This document shows positions 1 through 10,900 of a DNA stretch of 26,075 bases, one piece after another. This stretch comes from Candidatus Falkowbacteria bacterium CG10_big_fil_rev_8_21_14_0_10_43_10 (GTDB taxonomy: Bacteria; Patescibacteriota; Patescibacteriia; Patescibacteriales; XYC2-FULL-47-12), in assembly GCA_002773655.1 (NCBI GenBank), contig PFAR01000054.1, positions 352 through 26,426 on the forward strand, written 5' to 3'. Both the position numbers and the translations under genes were made by a program. The notes beneath the pieces were generated by a model. It was not told the origin of the DNA, searched no databases, and saw nothing but the letters and a program-made list of their open reading frames with translations. The number at the start of each line of letters is the position of its first letter. Position 1 is the first letter of the stretch.

Positions 1-362
1 TACGCTAAAAGATAAACAATCCACCCTAACAAAAGAAATAACCCGGCAGTAGCTAATTGCGGACCAGCTACTACTCCCACGCCTACCCCCGCAACCGCAG
101 TCCACCCTAGTTCCTTACCAAGCCATTTCCAAAATTTTCCCCCCTGTTCCACCACCTCACCTACTACCTTGCCCGCCGCCGCAGGTGCTGCTGCCGCCGC
201 TTCACCAATAAATAACCTTTTAACAATTATTGTTTTATCAGATTCCTTTGTTACATTTAAATTTATCTGGACAATAGTCAAAGACAAAAAAACACTCACA
301 ATAACAACGCTTATTACAGTAAGCTTATTTAACTTGATAATTTTTTTTAATATATTTAGCAT
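1..362 (-). CDS. Membrane protein, N-terminal part only (runs off the window)
   Basis: Reading leftwards from the ATG at 362 the frame stays open for 120 codons to the window edge, so only the N-terminal part is visible. Residues about 10-32 are a hydrophobic segment (LTVISVVIVSVFLSLTIV) after a Lys-rich start, fitting a signal anchor. Residues 54-64 are an Ala-rich run, and from about 88 a Gly/Val/Ala/Leu-rich stretch (WTAVAGVGVGVVAG, then GLFLLLGWIVYLLA) looks like one or two more membrane segments. The start is 22 bases after the stop of the next gene upstream, so it is the distal member of the giant-protein operon. I do not recognise the family. The opposite-strand frame at 169-369 is a shadow. 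That it is a real gene is likely; its function is unknown. Confidence 0.6.
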   Translation of the reverse strand, partial: MLNILKKIIKLNKLTVISVVIVSVFLSLTIVQINLNVTKESDKTIIVKRLFIGEAAAAAPAAAGKVVGEVVEQGGKFWKWLGKELGWTAVAGVGVGVVAGPQLATAGLFLLLGWIVYLLA

Positions 363-384
363 ATTTTAAATCTTTTTGGCAAAA

Positions 385-1311
385 CTATTGTCCGAGCATC
401 TCCAGCCCCATTTGCGCTCCCCATAGAATATTACTTAGTGTCCATAACCCTCCTCCTGCTAACCAATCTGGGAGACCGCCCCACCATGCGCCGTATGCCC
501 AAACACTGACGGCGGCGCCGGCGGTAGCATTGGATGCGGCGCCGAAATAATCAGACGCTTTCCAGCCTTGCCCGCCGCCAGCGCCCGTAACGGCAACGAT
601 AACTGCTACGACCGTAAAGACAGTGGAAAGAAAAACAACATTGGAAAACAAAACGACTATTATATCAATAATTCTTCTAAACTCTTTGGTTGCGCCTTCG
701 GCTAACTTGCCGGTGATATTCGCTATTTTGGTTATGCCTCCCTCATCCCCTAATTTGCAAAACAATTTCTCCCCAAAAATCCAGCGCAATAAAATATGGA
801 TATCAATATAGAGTATCGCCGGCACAAAAAAGATCATCGTTGGCAAAAACCAGAAAGCCAAAGCTAAAGCGCGCGCCGACCATTTTTTCGTGCCGGTCGC
901 CTCTTCTCCCGCTTGCGCGCCCGTTTGCTCTTCTGTTTTTTCTTTCGCCGCTTTCTTCTTTGCCTCTGCCTGTTTTGCCGCTAAAACTTGTTCCCGCAAA
1001 CTTTGTCCGGCTTGCTGTTCCTCCTCTTGACCCCCTCCTAACCTCCCCCTTGTTAAGGGTGAGAAATCATCATTGTCCTCCTCCCTCACTTTACTAAGGG
1101 GAGGGCTGGGGAGGGGTGAATTTGGCTGGCTGGCTGGAATGTCGCGAAACCGCAACGGCGCTTGCTGTTTTGGTATTGTTCCTAACTTCTTACTTCTTAC
1201 TTCTGCCTTCTTACTTTGCAACGTCCGCGTTGCCAAACCTTCCTGTGCTTTCCCCGCCAGATTTTTTCCCGCTAACAAATCGTCAATTGTCATTATTCCG
1301 GCTTCTGGCAT
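385..1311 (-). CDS. Multi-pass membrane protein of unknown function with palindrome-encoded insert
   Basis: A 308-residue protein that I cannot assign to a named family. The first ~135 residues are charged and low-complexity (Lys, Gln, Glu, Ala), probably cytoplasmic and disordered. Residues about 65-96 (PLPSPPLSKVREED and SPLTRGRLGGG) are encoded by a pair of GC-rich palindromic elements and look inserted. The C-terminal half has hydrophobic segments: ALALAFWFLPTMIFFVPAIL, IIVVLFSNVVFLSTVFTVVA and a Gly/Ala/Trp-rich end. The gene lies 12 bases after the ORF6N gene and 22 bases before the next membrane gene, so co-transcription is likely. M7 (1293) is an equally good start: neither ATG has a Shine-Dalgarno sequence. 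It ends in TAG. A part in a membrane complex with the giant protein encoded upstream is only suggested by position. Confidence 0.65.
   Translation of the reverse strand: MPEAGIMTIDDLLAGKNLAGKAQEGLATRTLQSKKAEVRSKKLGTIPKQQAPLRFRDIPASQPNSPLPSPPLSKVREEDNDDFSPLTRGRLGGGQEEEQQAGQSLREQVLAAKQAEAKKKAAKEKTEEQTGAQAGEEATGTKKWSARALALAFWFLPTMIFFVPAILYIDIHILLRWIFGEKLFCKLGDEGGITKIANITGKLAEGATKEFRRIIDIIVVLFSNVVFLSTVFTVVAVIVAVTGAGGGQGWKASDYFGAASNATAGAAVSVWAYGAWWGGLPDWLAGGGLWTLSNILWGAQMGLEMLGQ
1031..1118. repeat. Paired GC-rich palindromic elements inside a coding frame
   Basis: Two related copies face each other. The left copy (about 1031-1062) contains CCCCTTGTTAAGGG. The right copy (about 1082-1118) contains CTTTACTAAGGGGAGGG. 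The reverse complement of the right copy aligns to the left one with most bases shared, so the whole stretch is a large imperfect inverted repeat. It is translated on the minus strand as the PLPSPPLSKVREED / SPLTRGRLGGG segment of the 308-residue membrane protein without breaking the frame. A related element with CCCCTTAGTAAGGGG lies inside rsmA. Confidence 0.7.
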
Positions 1312-1323
1312 AAAAATTAATTT

Positions 1324-1884
1324 TTATTTTTTCTTGCATTGAAACCCAATCTCTTTAGTATTTTGAATTTCCGGCGGCTTATTAGCCAGCCCGTGCAAAG
1401 CAGTAAATATCTCCTTTATTTTCTTGTCATGTCCGCTGTACTTATCTTCCAACTCCCACAACTTCCGCGCCAAATCCTTATAAGAAAAAGCTAATTCGCG
1501 CAACCTGATAAATGCTTTTATAATATTAATATTGATGGCGATTGCTTTTTGGCTTTTAAGCACGCTGGATAGCATTACTACTCCGTATTCTGTAAACGCA
1601 TAAGGTAAATATTTCCTGTGTTGCCCTCTCTTTAAGGTCACAAATTGTGACCTTAAAGAAGCATTCATTACTTGTAGTAACACATTATCAGCCTCCTTCT
1701 TGTTAAGTTGAAACATGAATTCTTTTGGAAACCGCTCTTTGCTTCTCTTCACCGCCTGATTTAAAACTTTTGTTTCCACGCTATAAAGCTGGGCTAAGTC
1801 GCGGTCAAGCATAACTTTCTGTCCTCTGATTAACAGTATCTTATCTTCAATTTTTTCCAAGGGAATTAAAGATTGCATATCCAT
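1324..1884 (-). CDS. ORF6N domain-containing protein
   Basis: 186 residues, essentially a stand-alone ORF6N domain (Pfam PF10543), a putative DNA-binding domain of phages and bacteria. Recognisable blocks are KILLIRGQKVMLDRDLAQLY (residues about 14-33), VLNQAVKRSKERFPKEFMF, and YLPYAFTEYGVVMLSSVL at about 97-114. The C-terminal ~60 residues are charged and helical, ending in IGFQCKKK as many relatives end in an IGF motif. M1 and M3 are both plausible starts; an extended -10-like TGATATAATG overlaps the start, so it may also have its own promoter. It sits in the giant-protein operon, 64 bases after that gene, with AT-rich flanks and visibly lower GC than its neighbours. ORF6N genes are often phage-associated, so acquisition by transfer is plausible. 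A perfect 31-base palindrome lies within the coding sequence. Confidence 0.88.
   Translation of the reverse strand: MDMQSLIPLEKIEDKILLIRGQKVMLDRDLAQLYSVETKVLNQAVKRSKERFPKEFMFQLNKKEADNVLLQVMNASLRSQFVTLKRGQHRKYLPYAFTEYGVVMLSSVLKSQKAIAININIIKAFIRLRELAFSYKDLARKLWELEDKYSGHDKKIKEIFTALHGLANKPPEIQNTKEIGFQCKKK
1629..1659. repeat. Perfect 31-base palindrome within the ORF6N gene
   Basis: The arms 1629-1643 (TCTTTAAGGTCACAA) and 1645-1659 (TTGTGACCTTAAAGA) are exact reverse complements around one central base. On the coding strand it spells S-L-R-S-Q-F-V-T-L-K-R. It could be an operator for a dimeric DNA-binding protein, an RNA hairpin, or a remnant of an inserted element. The sequence does not show which. 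Confidence 0.85.
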
Positions 1885-1948
1885 TATATCACGAATTAAT
1901 ATTTTAATTTCTTAATTTTCCAATATTCTAATATCTAAATACATAACA

Positions 1949-4900
1949 CTATCTTTCCTTAACCACTATCCAGGCATCTCCGCCGGCGGCATTTTTAAAT
2001 TCGGGCATTTGATCACCGGTTGGCGCTACATTTTGCTGAACTGCGTTATAATATCCGGAGGCGAAGCTATACCATCCCCAGTTGTCTTTAATCCAGACTT
2101 TGGGCTGTACCCGGCAATAAGAGCCGCGGAATGTCGCGCAGTAGATTGCGGGGCAGGAATTTTCACAGGTAATGCCAGACCCGGATATCGCGCTTTTTCT
2201 TTTTAAATCCCAATAATCATAAAGGTGATAAAGCGAATGCGGCTTTTCCTCCAGCGGCCGGTCGCGCATCTCCACGCCGGCGACCGAGGTCGTCTCGTCA
2301 TCGCCCCAGTTAACAAAGTAAGCGATCATCGGCTCCTGCTGTTCGTCAACGTCGGTGGTAAATGTCAGATTGACAAAATCACTGCCGGTTATTTCTATAT
2401 TATTATTTTTTCCATCAACTTTGATGTTTAGAACCTGCGGCGGCACGCCGCAATAGTCGCAGAACTGGCCCGCCTCTCCTGAAGCCACGCATCCTGCCGT
2501 ACAATCTCCAGCCGTCGTACCCCGTAAGCATTGCCCGGTTTCGCTGTTATAGCCGGGGCGGGACGGCAGAACGGTAGAACTGCTGTTGTTCCAGCAGCGC
2601 GCGGTCGGGATATTCCAGGATAAACTAGAATCACTAGACCTCACATAGCTCGCGTCCGGACTGCATTGGGAATTGTAATAACATTTGATGCTGGAATTAT
2701 CTGAGCATATGCCTTCAGCAATCGGCAAACAAGGATTATCGCTTCTTTGGCAGTCTGCTGGCGTTGAACAAGGAGCGTTGGAATTGACACTGTTAAAAGA
2801 ACAAACCTTTGTAAGCTGGCACACACTGCCGTTATAATTTGCACAGTCTGAAGGATTTTCACATCCCATTCCATCTAAAGTTCCGCCTACGCACCTGCTT
2901 TCGCTTTCAAATTCCGCCGATACGGGAGTGCAGACGCTCGCGCTATTAAAGCCCCAGCAATCTTCAGCTATGGTTTGTAAATTATCAACTACTGTTTTTG
3001 CAGTATCATTCCGGCAAAATGCACCGCTTTTGCTCGTCCTGCTGGCGCAGGTCTTTTCGGCAGCGCCGGCGGCAGCCGCGCAGTCAGTAATTTTTACAGC
3101 TTCCGTACAAGTTTCGGTATCGCTAGTATTGCAATTTTTTCCGTTTTGAACTCCGCCTAAACATTGGTAAACGCTGTCAACGCAAGTAAGACTTAAATTG
3201 TTCCCTGTGGCGCAATTGTTATTCTCCGTGGTGCATGTAGCCCCGCCATAAGCGCATTGAAATTGAGCGTCGCAAGTCGCGCCGCCTGTTCTGTTATATA
3301 TTGCTTCCCAACCGCCATAGCTTCTGGCAAAAATTCTTCTTAATAATTGGCTTCCTTGTTCAACGCCGCTGGTATTATCTGCTTGCACGCAAGTTGAGCC
3401 GTCGCTGCAGGTTTGCGCGCCAATAATGCAAATACTGTTGTCTAGCCTGCAACGACCTATTTGATCGGTCCATTTTCTCCCCGCCGATCCGGTTTTATTG
3501 CCTAAACCGTAATAGTAAGGGGAACCGGCTCTGACTATGCTTCTGCTTTGCTCAATGGACAATGGCTGTAGGCCGGCTTTAGTGCTAGAATCCCATAAGG
3601 ATGGGTTGGATGAAGGTGCCGGCGGAACTGCTCCACCGAATGGCGCATAATCGTTATTGTAGGTATATTTTAAAACTGATATTTTATAATCACTGCCGTT
3701 GTAAACGCGTCCGGCCCAAAATTTGTTTGAACCGACCGGCGATACTACCTGCACGACTTTTGTGCAGACGCTCATTAATTCATCTTTTATTTTAAACCAA
3801 TTCCCGCCAGAAACAGCCGCTCCGCCGGTATGGTCGGACGCTAAATGCGAACCGAGTCTTACTTTACCGTCAAACAACACTCCATCATACACATACCATT
3901 TATCTCCCTTTTCGTCGGTAAACATGTAATCTTCTTCGTCTGGATAACAGGCATAATCGCAAGACTCATCATTTCCAAAGAGTCCGCCCCAAGACGCGAC
4001 TCCGGTACTTCTATATCCTAAATTATGATACCCTAAGGGACACCCCGCTTGCTTTGTGCTTGCACTGGGGGAAAAATGCACTCCGCAGTATTCTGAACGC
4101 CCGTTATTAACGCCGTCATCCAAACATTGGTCCCAGTGTCTACAATTATTTTCACCTGAAGTATAGGCGTGATAAATTTTTCTTTTTTCCACTACCATCA
4201 TATCCAGACAATAATACAGCGGGTAACGGTCAATATACCCCACGCCCTCGTCAACGCCGTCGCCTTTGACGCGGTCAACCGGCCACCACATCAGGCAGGC
4301 GTTTGGATCGCCATAGGCTCCGACCGCCCGCCCGCGGTCATTTTCCAGGCAGTAGCCGTACCATCCTTTCTGCCGGACGCCGCTGTCGTCAATATAATCG
4401 CAGGAAAGCGCGTCTGAACCCGGATACAGCCGGCAGGACTGCGGCGTCAGCCAAAAATTACTATCATTTACATTTGCCGGAGTAATATCCCGAACCTCTA
4501 AAGCCGGACGGATTTGGATATTGTCAAAATAAAACCCGCCGATAGACTGCCCGCCAGCCAGTTCGCCCTGTGCGTAAAGCTGAATAATAATTGAATTCCT
4601 GCCGCCGGCAACTTTAAATTTCCCTAATTTCAGCTGCCATAAATTTCCCTGCCGGTGCTGATGCTCAATGATTACCGGATTATCAATACTGCTGTTGGTA
4701 TTATCAATAATATCATCGCCATTACCGCCGATAATTTTCACTCTCATCGCTCCCTGGGCTAAATTAGCTGAATTAACCAACAAGGTTAAAATATAATCAA
4801 CGCCCTGAATAGCTTCTATCTCCTCGGACTGGACGGCGAAACTTGAACCTAATTGGACAAAAGACCGACCATCTATCCCGGAATAATCTATTTTTAAAAC

Positions 4901-7900
4901 CTCCGCGTCAGCGGCGTTGGAAATAACTTTGGAGATATTATCATCCCATCCGGTTGACAAAAAATCCCCTGTTCTGTTTACTGTTCCGTTATTCCATCCT
5001 AAAGGGCTACCCTGCGCGGTTCGCATTTCAAAACTGCCGTTAGGCACTATGGCTAAATCGCCCGCCTGATCCATTTCTCCCAGCGGAATATAGCCCTCGG
5101 TGGTAGCGGCGGAGTTAACACCGGCTGAACTATAAAAACCGACTTTCGCGTAACCGGTCATATTGGCGATATTATCCTTGTCTAAATCATAATTAATATT
5201 ATTTCCGACTGCTTCTATTGTTTGGTTATTCTTCCCCGCCAGCACCCAGCTCCGGCACTGGTTATTTTCATCCAGTCCGTCGCAAACTCCTATATTATAG
5301 CAGGCTAGTTCATCCTGCCCGTCGTCACCGCTTAATAAAACCTTGCTCCGGCAGGCGAGCCACTCGTCGCAGACGCGGTCCGGACTAACTTTCAGCACTA
5401 TATTGGAATCACAGCCAACCCCGCCGGAGCATGTCTGCAAACTTTGGGTGCTGGCGGCGAAAGGATTAGCCGTTAAAATGCCGGCGTTGTATGCCAACTT
5501 GTTATAATTAATAGTCCCGTCGCTGTTTCTTCCGGTAACCGAGCGCTCATTAAAGACAACACAGCCTTCATTGAAGCTTGGAACTCCGCCGCAAGCGGTC
5601 CGGTCTAAGTTGCCGGCAATATGATAATTCACAATCGCTTCTTTAAAGTAATTATGATTGCCTGTTGGCTTTAACGTTATAATATTCTGGTCCGCGGAAA
5701 AAATCAGCCAATTATTTTGCGCATTTGGAGGAGTGCCCGCTATTAGTTGATTGTCCGCGTTGAGGTACGCGAACCCAGCTTTATTGTTTCCTTCAATATT
5801 TATGCCAGCGCTCCCGACGTAGGCCGTATTTAAATCTAACTTCACTTCCTGATTTTGGTTAATAACTTCACTTCTTATATCTGCTAAATTAACGGACGGC
5901 TCGGACATTGGATCAATAATCTCCGTACAGCCGGACTGGTGCGAGGGGCAAAGCCCAGCCCAATTCACCTTCACCGGCTTGCCATCTAAAGCTACTGCGT
6001 AGGATGGCTGAATAATCCTATTGCCGGAACCGCCGTAGCCGATGGTCTTGGGTGCGCGCGCTCCCAAATCCGTGCCGTTTCGGCTAGCATCCTGTTTATC
6101 AACCGGGCAATACTCATCCCAAGTGTCTGTTATACACTCAACCTGTTTCTGGCATTTATTATCAATACAGCTGAAGTCCCCGCCATACTGCGCGCAACCG
6201 GCGTCAGTGGCGCAGAATGAACTCGCCGCCGCGTAATAGCCGCAATTGTCATTGCTAAAACAAATATTATCCGCTCCGCCTTCAATGGCGGCTGAGCTGT
6301 GGTAAATTTCTCCATTCGGCGCGCTTGAATCGGCGGCGGCGTTATTGCCATGCAAATCGCAGCGTTTTACTCTCTTTTTATACCAGTCATAGCCAAAGTA
6401 GCCGTCGCGGTATTCGCAGACCTGCTCGCCCGGGTCTTTAAAGTAATACAGGCTGTTGCTGTCGCCGCGGAACTCCTCACAGCCGATTTCGCTGGCGCGG
6501 CAGAGAGTTGTTTCATATTTATCAGGATTATTTTTTAAATAAACGTCATCATAACTGATAACTTTATTATTATACTCTTTCGGCAGTCCGAGGCGCTGGC
6601 AGCCCTTACTGCCGGAGGCGCAGGATTTTCCGGAATCATAAGCCAAATAAACGAATTTATCAGAACTTACTTTAGCGGCATTGATAATATACTTATCCCT
6701 TAACTGGGGCTCAGTCAGCCCTTCCGCGCCGTCAAACTCGCACTCCTGCTTGCCATTTTGCGCTAGGCAGAGTTCTCTTTCGCCAAAAATTTTGCAAGAG
6801 CACCCGCCCGCGATTAAGCAAGTGTTGTCTAAACGGCAGGTGCCGGCGAACACCGCGCTGTCCGGATTCGTATAATTCTGCGTGTCAATCATCAGCTCGC
6901 AGCCGACCGCCGATTCAGTGCAGATGCCGGAGAAAGACTTTAAATAATGGCTGCGATTGTCGCGGTCGCTGTACTCATAACAGCCGGACATATAGTGGAT
7001 GGCGCTATTGCCTTCCCAGTCCTGGTCGCAGGCGCGCGGCGTGTTCCAGGAATACTTGATTGAATAATAATTGTCGGAAATTTCCCGTAAAATTATATAA
7101 TCAAAATAAAAAATGCTTTCAGTATTCGCCGAACTGAACCTTAAATTTATAGTATCCTCTTGAGCTTCCAAAGACGCGCCGGTAAATCTGTATTTATATG
7201 AATTCCATTCATTGCTAACGGATACATCGGGGGCGATATTGGCTGTCCGTTTTTCAGCGCTACCTTGGCTTAATTGCAAATCTATAGCCAAAATATGATT
7301 AGCGTCGGACTTAGCCAAAAATTCCAAAATATAGGTCCGGCCCGGAATTATGTCGTAGGTAATATTTTTAAACGCTTCAACCGGCTGTCCGTTGCCGCGG
7401 AAAACTTTCAAGGAATAGCCGTTAGTCATTAAAGAAGTATTGCTGCTTTCCACCTTTGAATCAGTGCCTGCCTGCCAGCCCTCTACCGCGCGGCTGTTAA
7501 AATCATCGGTAATTATGTTCCGGATATTATTGCCGAAATTTCCGACATACTTTCGGCAGCCGGCTTCCGCGGCGTTGCACATCTGTCCCTGTTGGGGAAT
7601 AGCCATGTAAACGCAGGCCTGCTGGTCATTATTCCATTGGCCGTTGTTTTTGCATAAATAGCAGACTCCCAAACCGCTGTCCCAATGCCGGTCGGTCTTA
7701 TCCACGCCCGTGCAATCAGCTTGGGTGATATTATAATCAACGTTAACCTCGGTCCGGCGGTAAGGATGGCAGTTCGTATCGTAACTGATGGTCCGGCTAA
7801 ACAGGGCGTAAGTAATAACTCCGGCGCGCGAATAAAACTGCCGGCAGTCCGGATTATAGGCCGGATGCCGGATACTGGCGTTAAAAATAACTTCACTGCA

Positions 7901-10900
7901 TACTACCTCGCTGTTTATTATCTGGTTGCCGGCGTTATTAATGGACCCTCCGGCGACATTCGGCCTGTCGACGTTATCGTCGGTCGTGACGATCGTGCCG
8001 CCGCCGGCATATTGCAAAGTAAAGGACCGCAGTTGGTAACCGGCGTCTTCCGAGCCTTCCCAAGTATAAAAAGTGGCATTGGTATTGCCGATGGTGCACT
8101 GGCGCAGGCGGGAGTAATATTCAATCCCCTCACCGCCTTTTTCCACCTCGTCTAAATTGGTAAATTGGTCGCAGCCGTCGGCCTGCGCGCCGCAGGTCCG
8201 GGCGGTGGCGGGAATAAAATACTGCTCCTGCGGGGATTCAAAGGTGGTTTCCTGCTGAATATACAAGTCATACCCATTACACTCGGCCGGACAGTAGTCG
8301 TTCCGGCTGACCTTGGCCGGAACCGCAAATCCGTCCCAAACTCTGGTATATAGTTCGCAGCCGGCCTCGCTTTCCGTACAACGGCGGGCGTAATTAAAAC
8401 ACTCGGCCGGAGCGCTGTCGCGCGACTGGTAGCTGTTGCCGATTTTTTCGTAGCAGAAACCTTGGATGCCGTCATCCGGGAGCGGGCTTGGCGTTGCAAT
8501 ATCCCCGTTATTATCATAATATTTTCCATTGGCTAAATAATCCGGCAGCTCTTTTTCATAAGCTAAATTAGTCTCGCGGTAATCCTTATATGAAGACGGG
8601 CTGTCTTCATTTATCACTTCTTCCAGCTGAATCGCGTCAATCATAACTGTGTCGCCCGATTTTACGTTATCTAAAATCATCCTGACCTGGACCCCGCTGA
8701 TGTCCGCCGGCGCGTCAAAAACCGCGTAGACCCTCTGCCAAACGTTATTGCCGTCTGGTGTCAAGGCGGTTGTATTTTTTATAAATCCTCCCGAAACTCC
8801 GTGGTTGCCTGCTGTTAAATAAACAGTTCCTCTGGCAATATTGGGGTTTATGTAACCGGATAAAATATAGCGATGGCCGCCGTATAAAGTAACATTATTT
8901 TTGTCTTTGACTATATAATTTGTCTCTAAATATGAAATCTTGTCATCATCTTTCTCCTTAACTTTTATGGCATAATTGCCAAAAATCCCCTCATTAACCG
9001 CCCTGGTTTCCACGTTACTATCATGGGACCAGCCCTCAAAAGTGGCTATGGTATTAGGGTCAGCGCTGTGAGGAGTCCACTGTTCAAAGCTGGAGTAAGG
9101 GATTAAATTAGTCCCTAATCCGGCCTTAGCCCGGATAAATTCACGGCAACCCTCGTCGGCCGCGTCGCACTGCTCCGCGTTGCGGTTAAAATAAATCTTC
9201 TCGCTTTCATCCCAGCGGGCATTGCCCTCGCTGCCGTAGTTATATTTGGTGCTGTACCATCGGCATCCGGCGCCGCTTGAATCGCACCATGCCAAAGTAT
9301 TTTTTAAATAAGAAATGGATTTTCCCTCCTGGCCGTAAAAGGTCTGGCAGGTATTATAAAGCGGATTGCAGGAACCGGCGCCGAAATTCCAGTTTCTCCG
9401 CTCCTCTGTGCAGTAGCCGTAAACCTCGCAGCTGCCGTCGGAATTTTCTTTAATGCAAGCCTGTTCGTCGGCGCAATAATTTCCGCTGCGCTGGATGCTG
9501 CCAGCGCCGGCGGAAAGCAAAGTCTCTCCGTACCCTTGGCGGGCGCAGTAATTTAACGGCGCTTTTAATACCCAATCAGGGTCAACCAATTTGCGGCACC
9601 AGCTATTCGGATCTGGTGCAGGTGCAGTGCAATTGCCATTGTTATTGTTGCCATCACCAAAACCGGTGTATTGGTCGCAAGGATCAAAACAATCAACCAA
9701 ATCTTTTAAAGTTAGTTGCGCTTTGCCCAAAACGCCCGCGTCGCCGGCATGTTCATTAATGTAATTTGCCGCCACTTCCCAGCCGACCGGCAATATTCTA
9801 AATTTGCGCAAAATAATCAGCGAACGGTAAGGATAGTTTTCATCCTGATAGCGCGGCTCCTGATTTCTGGCGGAAAAACCGAAAGCGCCGGCGGCGTTAA
9901 GCATGCCTTCCGTCATCGCCTGCCCGACCGTTTTTCTTTCCTGGACGGCCTGCCGGAAATTGTCGGTAATAACGCAGTTGGTCGGCCCGACGTTATTCGG
10001 ATCAGGGCACATGGAAAGCTCGGCTAAAATATTATAATCCCCCCGCACGTTGAACCGCGGCTGGGTAATTTTCCTGAACCTGTCCTTGGCCGCCTGCACT
10101 CCGCCGCTCTCGGCTGTTACATCCGCTTCCGGCTGATATAAAGCCCCGAGTCCGCTGCTGCCGCCGCCGCTGTCGCCGCCGCCAAACAAGCCCTCCTGCA
10201 AAAACCTGTTTATCAGCTGAATCGCCAATTGGTTGATAAAAATATTTAAAGCGTCAATCAGCGCGTCGCCGGTATATTTTCCGATATTATCGCCTAAATT
10301 TTCAATTAACTGCGCTTTTTGCGCGTCATAAAGAAATTGGGAGGGCGTTTTCTTCAGGCCGGAGATCATCTCGCTAATCGGCTTAATGCCGCCGGTATAA
10401 TTTTTCGCCTCTTCCACCTGGCTTTCTTTTTCAAAAGCCAGCCGCTCTAAATTCATGGTATGGGCCGAAAGGGCAATGCCTAAATCATTGGAAGTCGGAT
10501 TAAAATAATCCTGAAAGCGCCCTAAAAAATCAGGCCGGTTTAATTCCTCTTCCCAGTTGTCCCGCATCTGGCTGAAAGTGCAAGCCGGTTTAGGGCGCTG
10601 GTATTGGCGCAGTCCCAAGCCGATTTCCAAGTCAACCCCCAGGGAGGGCTGGCATAAATTAACCCCTAACGGCCCTTCCGTCCCCCACTGGTAAAGGAAT
10701 TCGCCGGCGGCCGAATCCACCGCGTCTAAGGCGATCTGGCCGAAAGAGCGCCTTTCAAAAGCCGACTCCTGCCCCTGGCCGCCGGAAGCGATCCAGTTAG
10801 CCGCGTCAAACGCCAAAGTATTTAAAACATTGCTTAAGGTGGTCTGAAAAAGCTTTGATCCTAAACTTTTCTTCATTTCCACTCCCTGCATAAACTGGTA

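Noticed and set aside
169..369. 66-codon plus-strand frame at the left edge
   Set aside because: Antisense to the membrane-protein frame 1-362, which has a start fitting the operon spacing; the plus-strand product has no better support.
7513..8155. Open frames of 127 and 156 codons on both strands inside the giant gene
   Set aside because: They lie wholly within the giant coding region, have no domain or membrane pattern, and show the odd composition of GC-rich shadow frames.
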